A stretch of DNA of 64,000 nt, taken from Arthrobacter globiformis. GTDB taxonomy: Bacteria > Actinomycetota > Actinomycetes > Actinomycetales > Micrococcaceae. The stretch spans positions 124,001-188,000 of the forward strand of contig NZ_QLNP01000064.1 in NCBI RefSeq assembly GCF_003261175.1, written 5' to 3'. This document shows positions 8,203-16,307 of this stretch, piece by piece; positions within the stretch are counted from its first letter, which is position 1; each line of letters begins with the position of its first letter. The translations under genes and the position numbers were made by a program. Under the pieces are notes generated by a model. That model had not been told where the DNA came from. It did no database searches and was given only the letters and a program-made list of their open reading frames with translations.

Positions 8203-9336
8203 ATGAGAGCCATCTGGAAAGGCGCCATCGCGTTCGGGCTGGTCAACGTCCCGGTGAAGGTCTACAGCGCCACCGAAGACCACGACATCAGCCTCCATCA
8301 GGTGCACAACGCCGACGGCGGCCGGATCCGCTACCAGCGCCGCTGTGAGGTATGCAGCGAGGTGGTTGACTACTCCGACATCGAGAAGGCGTACGAGGAC
8401 GACGGCCGGACAGTGATCCTCACCAAAGAGGAGCTCAAGGCCATTCCCGCGGAGAACAGCCACGAGATCGAAGTGGTGCAGTTTGTGCCCTCGGACCAGC
8501 TTGACCCGATTATGTTCGAGAAGAGCTACTATCTGGAGCCGGACTCCAAGTCGCCCAAGGCCTACATGCTGCTGCGCCGGGCACTGGAGGATACCGAGCG
8601 CGTAGCCGTGGTGCAGTTCGCACTGCGGGACAAGACCCGGCTGGGTGCCTTGCGCATCCGCGACGACGTCCTGATGCTCCAGGCCCTGCTGTGGGCGGAC
8701 GAAGTCCGCGAAGCAGCGTTTCCGGCCCTGGACACGTCCATCCGCATCTCCGCGCAGGAACGTGAGATGTCCGCCGCGCTGGTGGAGTCCATGGCCTCCG
8801 ACTTCGAGCCCGAGCAGTTCACCGACGACTACCAGGCACAGCTTCGCCAGCTCATCGAGGCGAAGCTGGAAAAGGGCGATGCGCTGGACACGGAAGAGAC
8901 GTTCGGTGCCGAGGCCGAGGGCGGCAACGGCGAAGTCATCGACCTGATGGAAGCCCTGAAGCGCAGCCTCGACAAGAAGCGCGGGGGAGGGGCGGCCGCA
9001 CAAGAGTCGAGTGAGGACGAGTCGGCGGAAGACGAGCCGGCCAAACCGGCCAAGCGCAGCAGCCGGAGCAGCGCCGCCAAAAAGGACACCGAGGATTCCA
9101 ACGCCGGAACAGCCAAGAGCGGTCCTGCCAAGAAGGCGACTGCAACCGCCCGGAACAAGACCGCCGGCGCTGCCAAGACGAGTGCTGCTTCCAAACCCGG
9201 CACCGCGTCCAAAACCGGTACTGCGTCGAAGACGGGCACTGCCTCCAAGACAAGCGCGGCTTCGAAAACCGGCGCTGCTGCCAAGTCCACCACGAAGACC
9301 GCGTCCACGGCGAAGACCGCGCGGAAGGGCGCCTGA
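8203..9336 (+). CDS. ku: Non-homologous end joining protein Ku
   Basis: A 377-residue bacterial Ku. The start MRAIWKGAIAFGLVNVPV is the diagnostic N-terminus of the family, which fixes the ATG at 8203 although an ORF extends upstream. The ring-forming core runs to about residue 255. The homodimer encircles broken DNA ends and recruits LigD. The C-terminal 120 residues are Lys/Ala/Ser/Thr-rich and basic, with degenerate GTASKT hexads; such tails in actinobacterial Ku bind DNA and help it slide or bridge. No clear Shine-Dalgarno sequence is visible in the 40-bp divergent gap, so the transcript may have a very short leader. Confidence 0.96.
   Translation: MRAIWKGAIAFGLVNVPVKVYSATEDHDISLHQVHNADGGRIRYQRRCEVCSEVVDYSDIEKAYEDDGRTVILTKEELKAIPAENSHEIEVVQFVPSDQLDPIMFEKSYYLEPDSKSPKAYMLLRRALEDTERVAVVQFALRDKTRLGALRIRDDVLMLQALLWADEVREAAFPALDTSIRISAQEREMSAALVESMASDFEPEQFTDDYQAQLRQLIEAKLEKGDALDTEETFGAEAEGGNGEVIDLMEALKRSLDKKRGGGAAAQESSEDESAEDEPAKPAKRSSRSSAAKKDTEDSNAGTAKSGPAKKATATARNKTAGAAKTSAASKPGTASKTGTASKTGTASKTSAASKTGAAAKSTTKTASTAKTARKGA
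9184..9291 (+). repeat. Degenerate 18-bp tandem repeats encoding the Ku tail
   Basis: About six imperfect 18-bp units encode the hexad consensus GTASKT (variants SAASKT, PGTASK, GAAAKS) within the ku reading frame. Codon use varies between units, so the repeat is older at the protein level than at the DNA level. The length may vary between strains by slippage. Confidence 0.7.
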
Positions 9337-9474
9337 AAGAGCGGGCCCCCCGCCGCGCGGCTGCACGTGCACCCGCCTAGGAATTGGGATTCTTCTTCTC
9401 TGGCATGGCTACCTCCATGAGGGATCGATCGGTCGCAAGGAACGATCGCAGGATCTGGTCAGTGCGGGATCAGG

Positions 9475-10008
9475 TCAGTGGGCTCCCGGACTGTCCACTT
9501 CGCCCCGGGCCACAGCGGCACGCCAGGCGCCCGTCTCGATCCCGCGGGTTTCGATGAACTCCTTGAACCGCTCCAGGTCGGAGGACACCTGCTGCTCATC
9601 AACGTGGGCTGCGGCTCCGGCCCTCTCAAGCAGGCTCTCCGGCTCCCATTCGAGTTCCACGTTCACTCGGCAGAGGTCCTCACCCAGGCTCTCGAAGGTC
9701 ACCCGGCCGGCGTTGCGCGGCTTGTCCTTGCTGACCCAGGCAATGCACCGGTCCGGCGTCTGTTCCAGGATCTGCGCGTCGTATTCGCGCTTGACGCCGG
9801 CCACGCTGGTGCGGAAATGGAGGGAGGTTTCGTCGATCTGCTCGACGGACTCGACCCCCTTCATGAAGCGGGGGAACGACTCGAACTGCGTCCACTGGTT
9901 GTAGGCGGTGCTGACTGGTACCTCGACGTCCACGCTTTCCTGCAAGGTTTCCACGCTGTCTTCCTCCTTCAGCCCGGCAGTTTCGCCGGTCATTCCATGG
10001 CTGGCCAC
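9475..10008 (-). CDS. SRPBCC-family (cyclase/dehydrase-like) protein
   Basis: A 177-residue soluble protein with a START/SRPBCC fold. The segment VEVPVSTAYNQWTQFESFPRF and the later GVKREYDAQI, DRCIAWVS and RVTFE strands are typical of the polyketide cyclase/dehydrase COG5637 group. These bind hydrophobic ligands; the physiological role in actinobacteria is unknown, and members often sit among general-stress genes. A GTG start at 10008 is used; an ATG at 9993 is possible. A TAAG-N4-CTTA palindrome lies 44 bp upstream, shared with other genes in this window. Confidence 0.8.
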   Translation of the reverse strand: MASHGMTGETAGLKEEDSVETLQESVDVEVPVSTAYNQWTQFESFPRFMKGVESVEQIDETSLHFRTSVAGVKREYDAQILEQTPDRCIAWVSKDKPRNAGRVTFESLGEDLCRVNVELEWEPESLLERAGAAAHVDEQQVSSDLERFKEFIETRGIETGAWRAAVARGEVDSPGAH

Positions 10009-10051
10009 AGTTCCAAGCTAGTAGGGCGCAGAATCAAAAACAAGAAACTAC

Positions 10052-10063
10052 TAAGTTTGCTTA
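10052..10063. promoter_or_regulatory. TAAG-N4-CTTA palindrome upstream of SRPBCC gene
   Basis: The sequence TAAGTTTGCTTA is a TAAG/CTTA palindrome with a 4-base centre, 44-55 bp upstream of the SRPBCC start, inside a locally AT-rich stretch. The same motif type recurs near 14961, 21572, 34599, 40365 and 42336. The binding factor is unknown. Confidence 0.55.
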
Positions 10064-10143
10064 CTTGTATGGAATGGCGTGCTGATCAGGCGCGATGTCC
10101 CCTCGGTCGCTCACAGCAGCAAAATCCATCCGGAAACGGCTAA

Positions 10144-10161
10144 GGCCGGCCTCCGCCGGCC
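10144..10161. terminator. Hairpin downstream of ptsH
   Basis: GGCCGG (10144-10149) pairs with CCGGCC (10156-10161). It is 50 bp after the ptsH stop on the minus strand and between two minus-strand genes. No T-tract is visible, so it is a moderate candidate for the end of the fru-pts transcript. Confidence 0.4.
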
Positions 10162-10210
10162 GCCCTCTGAGGGGACTGCGACGGAAACCGGCCGTAAAGC
10201 GCGCGGTGCC

Positions 10211-10489
10211 CTATTCGGCGTCGTGGTCCGTTTCCAGGATCTGGACCAGGCGCTCGAGGGCTGCGTCGGCGCCGTCACCCTCGGCCCGGAGCACCACAAC
10301 ATCGCCGTGCGATGCGCCAAGGCTCATGAGGGAAAGGATGCTGGCGGCGTCCATAGCCTCGTCGGCGGGCTCCCCTTCGCGGGCGATGGTGATGTCGAGG
10401 TCAAACTCGCCCGCGGCCTCGGCGAAGATGGCGGCGGGGCGGGCGTGCAGGCCTACGCGGCTGGCGACGGTTGCGTTACGTTCGGACAT
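10211..10489 (-). CDS. ptsH: Phosphocarrier protein HPr
   Basis: A 92-residue HPr. The phosphorylated histidine is His15 in SRVGLHARPAA, and the helix-2 region DAASILSLMSLGA carries a serine at the position matching the regulatory Ser46 site of Firmicutes. It passes phosphate from enzyme I to the fructose EIIA domain encoded just upstream. The ATG at 10489 is preceded by AAGGAG; an upstream in-frame ATG at 10504 would overlap that site. It is the last gene of the fruR-fruK-fruA-ptsH operon, 52 bp after fruA. Confidence 0.93.
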   Translation of the reverse strand: MSERNATVASRVGLHARPAAIFAEAAGEFDLDITIAREGEPADEAMDAASILSLMSLGASHGDVVVLRAEGDGADAALERLVQILETDHDAE

Positions 10490-10541
10490 TTCTGCTCCTT
10501 GCAATTGCAGTGCGGGTTGGAATGCTGAAGGACAGCTGGGG

Positions 10542-12581
10542 TCAGACAGTTACAGGGACGGACTCCACCGTATCAACGGCCTTGCGGGCAGCCCAGCGTT
10601 TGAGGGCGACCACGATGACCGCCGTGATTACGGTTCCGGCCAGGATGGACACGATGAACATCAGCACGTTGCCGATGGCGAAGAACACGAAGATGCCGCC
10701 GTGGGGTGCCTGGGACGTGACGCCGAAGGCCATGGTGAGGGCACCTGTGACAGCCCCGCCGACCATGCTGGCGGGAATGACGCGGAGGGGGTCTGCAGCT
10801 GCGAACGGAATGGCACCCTCAGAGATGAAGGAGGCGCCCAGCAGCCAGGCCGCCTTGCCGTTTTCGCGCTCGGCCAGGCTGAAGACCTTCTTGTCCAGCA
10901 CGGTGGCCAAGGCCATCGCCAGCGGCGGCACCATGCCTGCGGCCATCACGGTGGCCATGATCTGCCAGGGGGCCTGGTTGGTGGCGCTGCCGGCGCTCAG
11001 GCCAGCGACCGCGAAGGCGTAGGCCACTTTGTTAACCGGGCCGCCGAGGTCAAAGCACATCATGAGGCCGAGGATGATTCCGAGGACAACGGCGGAGGCG
11101 CCGGTCATGCCTGAGAGCCAGGCGTTGAGTCCGGCGGTGAGGCCAGCGATCGGGCCGCCCAGCACCATGAACATGAGGCCGGAAGCGACAATGGATGCCA
11201 GAAGGGGAATGATGACGACGGGCATCAGGCCACGCAGCCAGCGCGGCACTGCCCATGTTCCGATCAGGTGGGCGATGTAACCGGCGAGGAGGCCGCCGAC
11301 GATGCCGCCGAGGAAGCCCGCACCCATGAATCCGGCCACGGCACCGGAAACGAAGCCCGGCGCGATGCCCGGGCGGTCAGCTATCGCGTAGGCGATGTAA
11401 CCCGCAAGTGCCGGTACCAGGAAGCCCATGGACAGGGCTCCGATCTTGAACATCACGGCGCCCAGGTAGATGGCGAGGCCGCCTTCGGGCAGGTTGCCGA
11501 AGTTGTTCTCAACAACAACCTTGTCAGCGACTCCGGTGATGTCGTACCCGCCGAGCAGGAAGCCCAGCGCGATCAGCAGGCCGCCGCCGGCCACGAACGG
11601 GATCATGTAGCTGACGCCGGTGAGCAGAGCCCTCTTCAGCTTCTGGCCGATGTGCTCGCCCTTTTCGGCGGCTTCCTTTTCGGCCTGCTCCTCGGCGCCA
11701 AAATGCGGAACGCGGCGGGCGTGCGGGTTGTCCGCAGCGTCCAGTGCTTCCTGGACCATCTTGGCGGGCTCGTCGATGCCGCGCTTGACCGGTGCATTGA
11801 TGACCGGCTTGCCGGCGAAGCGCTCCTTGCCGCGAACGTCCACGTCGACGGCGAAGATCACGGCGTCGGCGGCGGCGATGACCGCGGGGTCCAGGGGCTT
11901 GGCACCCGAGGAGCCCTGCGTTTCGACCTGCAGGTCCACGCCCACTTCCTTGGCTGCTGCCACGAGGGAGTCAGCGGCCATGTAGGTGTGCGCGATGCCG
12001 GTGGGGCAGGCGGTTACGGCGACGAGGCGCCGCGGTCCGCCGGATACGGCGCCGCCGGCAACAGCGCCGGCTGCCGCGGAAGTGGAAGCCGTAGCCGTTT
12101 CCGGTGCGGCAGCCGCAGCAGGCTTGTCTGCCAGCGCGTTGTCCACGAGCTCCACGATTTCTTCCCGGGAGGTGGCCGCGCGCAGCGAGCCGGTGAAGTC
12201 CTTCTTGATCAGCGAGCGGGCGAGCTTGGACAGCAGCTTAAGGTGCTCCTGGTCGGCGCCGGCCGGTGCAGCGATGAAGAAGATGAGGTCGGCGGGGCCG
12301 TCCTTGGCGCCGAAGTCGACGGGCTCGGACAGGCGTGCCATGGCGAGGGTGGGTTCGGTTACGGCGGCCGAGCGGCAGTGCGGGATGGCGATGCCGCCGG
12401 GCACGCCGGTGGCCGTCTTCTGCTCGCGGGCGAAGGCATCGGTGAAGAGGCCTTCAACTTCGCTCGCACGTCCGTTGGCGGCAACACGGCCGGCCAGGTG
12501 CCGGATCACGTCCTCGGGCGAATTGCCCAGGTTCTGGTCAAGCTCGACCAGGTCCGCGGTGATGAGCTGAGTCACTGTCAA
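10542..12581 (-). CDS. fruA: Fructose-specific PTS permease, EIIABC
   Basis: A 679-residue fused permease in the order EIIA, EIIB, EIIC. EIIA (1-150) has the phospho-site His68 in GIAIPHCR. EIIB (about 185-285) has the phospho-Cys192 in TACPTGIAHTYMAA. EIIC (about 320-670) has roughly nine membrane segments rich in Gly. An Ala/Thr-rich linker joins EIIA and EIIB. It imports fructose as fructose-1-phosphate. The start overlaps the fruK stop by 4 bp (ATGA), so the two are translationally coupled, and HPr follows. Confidence 0.95.
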   Translation of the reverse strand: MTVTQLITADLVELDQNLGNSPEDVIRHLAGRVAANGRASEVEGLFTDAFAREQKTATGVPGGIAIPHCRSAAVTEPTLAMARLSEPVDFGAKDGPADLIFFIAAPAGADQEHLKLLSKLARSLIKKDFTGSLRAATSREEIVELVDNALADKPAAAAAPETATASTSAAAGAVAGGAVSGGPRRLVAVTACPTGIAHTYMAADSLVAAAKEVGVDLQVETQGSSGAKPLDPAVIAAADAVIFAVDVDVRGKERFAGKPVINAPVKRGIDEPAKMVQEALDAADNPHARRVPHFGAEEQAEKEAAEKGEHIGQKLKRALLTGVSYMIPFVAGGGLLIALGFLLGGYDITGVADKVVVENNFGNLPEGGLAIYLGAVMFKIGALSMGFLVPALAGYIAYAIADRPGIAPGFVSGAVAGFMGAGFLGGIVGGLLAGYIAHLIGTWAVPRWLRGLMPVVIIPLLASIVASGLMFMVLGGPIAGLTAGLNAWLSGMTGASAVVLGIILGLMMCFDLGGPVNKVAYAFAVAGLSAGSATNQAPWQIMATVMAAGMVPPLAMALATVLDKKVFSLAERENGKAAWLLGASFISEGAIPFAAADPLRVIPASMVGGAVTGALTMAFGVTSQAPHGGIFVFFAIGNVLMFIVSILAGTVITAVIVVALKRWAARKAVDTVESVPVTV

Positions 12582-13588
12582 TCCTTCCGGAGGGCCGTGA
12601 TGGTTACGGCGTCGGGGGTTGTTTGGTGGACTGCCGGAACGGTGGAGCCCGGCAGGGAAGCGGCGGCGGCGCCATGCGCCACAGCCTGGCGGAGGCAGTC
12701 AGCCGGGGCGGCACCCAGGCTGGCGGCCAGCAGGTAGCCGGCCAGCGACGAGTCACCCGCGCCGACCGTACTGACTGCGGTGACCGGCGGGTGCGTGGCC
12801 AGCCACGCGCCGTCGGCCGTCACGAGGACAGCGCCCTTGGAACCGAGCGTTGCCAACACGGCCCCCACACCGGAACGCACGACGGCGGCAGCTGCCGCAG
12901 CGGCAGCGTACGGATCCGCTTCGAGTTCCTCAGCCGTGCTTGCCGAGGAAAAACCTGCTGCTGCGGCCAGTTCCGCCAGCTCCTCGGCGTTGGGTTTGAG
13001 CAGGTCCGGTTTTCCGGAAACTGTGGCTGTGGCTGTTGCCGGTGCGTCGCCGGCGACCGCCGCTGCCAGGGGAGCGCCGGAGGAGTCGAGCGCAATTTTC
13101 GGAACGCCCGCTCCGGCGTCGGCGTTGCGCAGCCGGCGGGTGACCGTGGAGTAGAAATCAGCGGGGACACCGGGCGGAAGCGAACCCGCCAGAACAACCC
13201 AGCTGGCTCCGCGCGAACGTTCCAGGAGCAGGCTGATCAACGCCTCCTGGGCGTCCTCGCCGAGGACCGGGCCGGGCTCGTTGATCTTGGTGGTCACACC
13301 GCCCGGCTCCGTAAGGGCCACGTTGGTGCGCAGCGCTTCATGGATGGCGAGCGACGCGAAGGGCACGCCCTCTTCCCGCAGGCCAGCCAGCACGGGATCG
13401 GATTCCGCCCCGGGCAACACTGCAAGTGTTTCGAGGCCGGAGGTCACGAGGGCGCGGGAAACATTGACTCCCTTGCCGCCGGACTCCTGGCGGACGGAAA
13501 CTGCGCGCTGGACTTCGCCCCGCTCGAGCGGGCCGGGCAGCGCCACCGTCCGGTCCAGGCTGGGGTTGGCTGTGAGAGTGACAATCAT
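12578..13588 (-). CDS. fruK: 1-phosphofructokinase
   Basis: A 336-residue PfkB-family kinase. The opening MIVTLTANPSLDRTV, the sugar-binding GGKGVNVSRAL and the C-terminal STVGAGDSSLAGYLL, with the catalytic Asp of GAGD, identify it as a 1-phosphofructokinase/tagatose-6-phosphate kinase type; the fru context makes fructose-1-phosphate the substrate. It yields fructose-1,6-bisphosphate for glycolysis. There is an Ala-rich insertion around residues 180-230. It is coupled at both ends: 4-bp overlaps with fruR and with fruA. Confidence 0.94.
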   Translation of the reverse strand: MIVTLTANPSLDRTVALPGPLERGEVQRAVSVRQESGGKGVNVSRALVTSGLETLAVLPGAESDPVLAGLREEGVPFASLAIHEALRTNVALTEPGGVTTKINEPGPVLGEDAQEALISLLLERSRGASWVVLAGSLPPGVPADFYSTVTRRLRNADAGAGVPKIALDSSGAPLAAAVAGDAPATATATVSGKPDLLKPNAEELAELAAAAGFSSASTAEELEADPYAAAAAAAAVVRSGVGAVLATLGSKGAVLVTADGAWLATHPPVTAVSTVGAGDSSLAGYLLAASLGAAPADCLRQAVAHGAAAASLPGSTVPAVHQTTPDAVTITALRKD

Positions 13589-14391
13589 GCGACTACCACC
13601 TCCACGCCGGCCTCGGCGAGGGCCGCAGCTAGTTCGGAGCCGGGTTTGCGGTCAGTGATCACGGTATCCAGATCTTTCAACGAGGCGAACTGGACGAGCG
13701 TTTCCGCTTCCAGCTTGGACGAATCGGCCAGGACCACAATGCGGCGTGCCGAATGGACGAAGGCAGCCTTGACTGCGGCTTCTTCAGAATCTGGGGTGCT
13801 AAGGCCAAAGCTGGCGTGGATGCCGTTGGTCCCCACAAAAGCGATGTCCGGCCGCAGCTTGCCGGCCGCTTCCACAGTGCCTTGGCCTACCGCGGCCTGC
13901 GTAAGTCCGCGGACCCGGCCGCCCAGAAGCTGCAGGGCGATGCCGGGCGTGCTGGCAAGCTTGGCGGCGATGGGAACGGCGTGGGTGATGACAAGGAGCT
14001 CCTGGGCGGGATCGTCATGCTTGGCAGGACTTGACGCGCCGCGGCGGGCGAGGAGGTCAGCGAGGACTTCGGTGGTCGAACCGGCGTCCAGAAGAATGCT
14101 GCTGGAGGGCCCCTTCGGGAGGAAACCGAGCGCGGCCTCGGCGATACGCAGCTTCTGCGCCTGCCGCTGAATGGTCCGCTCGAGGATGCTCTCCTCCGTG
14201 GTGCTGAAGCGGTCTGCGGAGACGGCGCCGCCGTGGACGCGGCGCACCGTGCCGGCGGATTCCAGGGCAGCCAGGTCCCGGCGGACGGTTTCGGTGGTGA
14301 TGCGGAAGCGCTCGGCCAGGTCGGTCACGCTGGCGCGGCCGCTGGCTGCCACAAGCCCGGCGATCTGCTGCTGACGCTCCTCGGCAAACAC
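13585..14391 (-). CDS. fruR: DeoR/GlpR-family regulator of the fructose operon
   Basis: With the GTG at 14391 the protein has 268 residues: a DeoR helix-turn-helix (VTDLAERFRITTETVRRDLAALESAG, about residues 20-45) and a DeoR C-terminal sensor domain with LLDAGSTTEVLADLL and FVGTNGI. It is the first gene of the fru operon and probably autoregulates it in response to fructose-1-phosphate. GGAGGG lies just before the GTG. Longer starts at ATG 14448 and ATG 14523 exist, but the latter falls inside the likely promoter. The stop overlaps the fruK start by 4 bp. Confidence 0.88.
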   Translation of the reverse strand: MFAEERQQQIAGLVAASGRASVTDLAERFRITTETVRRDLAALESAGTVRRVHGGAVSADRFSTTEESILERTIQRQAQKLRIAEAALGFLPKGPSSSILLDAGSTTEVLADLLARRGASSPAKHDDPAQELLVITHAVPIAAKLASTPGIALQLLGGRVRGLTQAAVGQGTVEAAGKLRPDIAFVGTNGIHASFGLSTPDSEEAAVKAAFVHSARRIVVLADSSKLEAETLVQFASLKDLDTVITDRKPGSELAAALAEAGVEVVVA

Positions 14392-14506
14392 ATACCCTCC
14401 ATTGCGTACTGACTGCCCTGCGTCTCCCGCAGTGCGTCTTTCCTGCATCTGTTGATTGCTTGGACCCGTTCCACCGTGACCGTTGTCACAGATCTGCAAG
14501 TACTTG

Positions 14507-14536
14507 ACTTTATCTTCGTTCATGTTGGTTTGTCAA
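14507..14536 (-). promoter_or_regulatory. Sigma-70 promoter of the fru operon
   Basis: On the minus strand TTGACA (14536-14531) is followed after 17-18 bases by ATAAAG/TAAAGT (14513-14507). The perfect -35 box and its position 120-145 bp upstream of the fruR GTG make this a good candidate for the operon promoter. It overlaps the first in-frame ATG of the long fruR ORF, which argues that ATG is not used. Confidence 0.6.
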
Positions 14537-14558
14537 CGAAAAACCACAGAAAACCAAA

Positions 14559-14594
14559 AGCGCCGGACCGGACCCGAAGGTCCGGTCCGGCGCT
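14559..14594 (-). terminator. Rho-independent terminator of the DUF6458 gene
   Basis: AGCGCCGGACCGGACC (14559-14574) and its perfect complement (14579-14594) form a 16-bp stem with a 4-base loop. Read on the minus strand it is followed by TTTTGGTTTTCTG. It lies 41 bp past the DUF6458 stop and upstream of the fru promoter. Confidence 0.88.
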
Positions 14595-14635
14595 GCCCGG
14601 TGCGTTCACTACGGCCCGTTCGTTTCGGCGCCGCG

Positions 14636-14893
14636 CTAAAGGCCGCCGTCGCGGCTTTCGTTCCGGGTGATTCTCTCGCCCGTGTTGGGATCCACGACCG
14701 AGCGTGTCTCGCTGACGCGGCGGCTCCTGCCCGGGGAAGCAATGACCAGCGAGGCGATGAGACCAATGACGCCGACGGCCATCAGGATGTAGCCGATCAG
14801 CGTCAAATCCACGTTGGGGATAAGGCCCGGCGTGATGGCCCAGGCGAGGATGGCGCCGAGGGCAATAAGGAAGATGGAGGAACCTATTCTCAT
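14636..14893 (-). CDS. DUF6458-type small membrane protein
   Basis: An 85-residue protein with two membrane helices (about 4-24 and 32-54) and a basic, hydrophilic tail containing VVDPNTGERITRNE. The start MRIGSSIFLIALGAILAWAI matches the DUF6458 family of actinobacterial small membrane proteins of unknown function. AAGGAG lies 8 bases before the ATG at 14893; an upstream in-frame ATG at 14956 is not needed. A TAAGCATGCT site lies about 68 bp upstream and a strong terminator follows, so it is a monocistronic unit. Confidence 0.82.
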   Translation of the reverse strand: MRIGSSIFLIALGAILAWAITPGLIPNVDLTLIGYILMAVGVIGLIASLVIASPGRSRRVSETRSVVDPNTGERITRNESRDGGL

Positions 14894-14960
14894 GACTTGC
14901 TCCTTTGCGTTCGCGGACTTCTTGCAACCTTGGTTCGTGCGGTTGACGGGCCTCATTTGC

Positions 14961-14972
14961 TAAGCATGCTGT
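14961..14972. promoter_or_regulatory. TAAG-N4-CT half-palindrome upstream of DUF6458 gene
   Basis: TAAGCATGCTGT matches the TAAG-CATG-CTTA consensus at 10 of 12 positions, 68-79 bp upstream of the DUF6458 start. A TTGACA hexamer on the minus strand abuts it (14975-14970). Confidence 0.45.
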
Positions 14973-15065
14973 CAAGCGTCAGGCTACATCCCGATACCTC
15001 CGGTTTCAATCAAATCCGCAGGTCAGCGGGGGGCAGGCTTTCCGGGGAGTCGCTAGGCTGATCGG

Positions 15066-15683
15066 ATGGAGACGGTTGTATGGTCCAAGCCGGAAGAGGA
15101 GCGTGCCCGCACCCCGCTGCTGGTAATGATGCACGGCTACGGCACCGACGAATCCAGGATGGTCAATCTCTTTGATTATCTGCCCGAGGAATTCACGTGC
15201 GCCGCGCTGCGGGCACCCATGCCAATCGCGAACGGCTACGGCTGGTTCCTGCTGGACTATTTCCTGACCAACGACTTTGCCGACGTTATCGCGGCCGCCA
15301 ATTCCGTGTTCTCCTGGATCGACTCAGCCAGGCCGCTCCACACCAGCGTGAGCCTGCTGGGCTATTCCCAGGGTATGGCCATGGCGAGCACGCTCCTGCG
15401 CCTGCGGCCGCAGGATTTCCCAGCGGTGGTGGGGCTTTCCGGGTTCGTCCTGGACAATGACTTGCTGGCGCTCAGCGAGTCCCTTGATGAGCGGCCCCCG
15501 TTCTTCTGGGGGAGGGATAAGGCGGACCTTGTAATCAACGGAGACGCAACGGCCTTCACAGAGGAATGGCTGAACACGCACACCCGGCTCACGGCGCGCA
15601 CTTATCCCGGCATGGGCCACGCCATGTCCAAAGCCGAGATGGTGGACGTCAGTGCGTTCCTGCGGCATTACGTCCTGCGCTGA
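15066..15683 (+). CDS. Alpha/beta hydrolase (phospholipase/carboxylesterase type)
   Basis: A 205-residue serine hydrolase with the nucleophile elbow GYSQG (Ser near residue 101), the oxyanion region MMHGYGTDE and the C-terminal catalytic histidine in PGMGHAMS. It resembles YpfH/acyl-protein-thioesterase-like esterases, usually cytoplasmic and active on short esters. The actual substrate is unknown. The ATG at 15066 has only a weak ribosome-binding site, but the fold starts right after it. It is a lone gene, opposite the DUF6458 gene. Confidence 0.87.
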   Translation: METVVWSKPEEERARTPLLVMMHGYGTDESRMVNLFDYLPEEFTCAALRAPMPIANGYGWFLLDYFLTNDFADVIAAANSVFSWIDSARPLHTSVSLLGYSQGMAMASTLLRLRPQDFPAVVGLSGFVLDNDLLALSESLDERPPFFWGRDKADLVINGDATAFTEEWLNTHTRLTARTYPGMGHAMSKAEMVDVSAFLRHYVLR

Positions 15684-15739
15684 GTCCGGGCTCCGGCTAG
15701 GGAGGCGCCCCACGGAATCAGCAGCGGAAATAAAAACAG

Positions 15740-15769
15740 TTGCAGGTTAAACCTGCAAGCGCTTACACT
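15740..15769 (+). promoter_or_regulatory. LacI-type operator overlapping a promoter
   Basis: TTGCAGGTTAAACCTGCAA (15740-15758) is a near-perfect 19-bp palindrome, followed directly by GCGCTT. It also supplies a -35-like TTGCAG with TACACT 18 bases downstream (15764-15769). Such CAAGCG/CGCTTG-bearing palindromes suit LacI-family sugar regulators. No LacI gene is in the window, so the regulator would act in trans. Confidence 0.6.
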
Positions 15770-16307
15770 CTTGTTCGGCCGGGATCCGGCCCATCAGTCG
15801 TCCGCCCGGCGGTGGGCGGCTGGCAGTGCACGACCAAAGAGTGTTCGAAAGGGCAGGACCGCGCCATGCATCCTTGCGCAACCCATCCCGCAGGGATGTT
15901 CCGCTGGTTTGCCCTGAACCGCCCGCGCCCTCATCATGGACGTAGGCAAAAAAACGTGCACCCGCGCATGGAAGCGCTCGGCCTGGCCCGCAACGCCGCG
16001 GTGCATGCGGCGGAACCGTGCGAATTCACGCGCCGGACATAGTCCGGCCGGTACCTAATCCGGCCGCGCAAAGCAATGGGACGTCGCCGTTTGCGGCAAG
16101 GGCAACGCAGCCCGGTCCGCGCGAAACGCCGGCCATTGTCCTTCAAACTGCAGAATCACCCCCACCGGAACTTTCCGGGCCGGCGGCGCCCTGGAAGGGT
16201 TCCGAGCGGCAGGTCCTGCAGGCACATCCCTTTTGGTCACTGGCGACCACGTTCCTGGTAATCCCCAACATATTGCTGTCCGACCCCGAAAGGACACGGA
16301 ACTAAGC
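15770..16307 (+). other. Long leader between the operator-promoter and pgmB
   Basis: About 540 bp with no recognised gene lie between the promoter and the pgmB start. A 58-codon ORF at 15866-16042 begins MHPCATHPAG and ends EFTRRT; it resembles nothing I know. Small inverted repeats such as CATCCC-GCA-GGGATG (near 15886) and CCGGACATAGTCCGG (near 16032) are present. A second promoter close to pgmB is equally possible. Confidence 0.4.

Noticed and set aside
9377-9406. 9-codon minus-strand ORF (MPEKKNPNS) with a strong GGAGGT ribosome-binding site
   Set aside because: It is too short to support as a gene, has no known relatives and no regulatory context; it may be a remnant of a deleted start region.
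15866-16042. 58-codon ORF in the pgmB leader
   Set aside because: A modest ribosome-binding site but no family resemblance, and composition typical of random GC-rich frames; kept only as part of the leader description.
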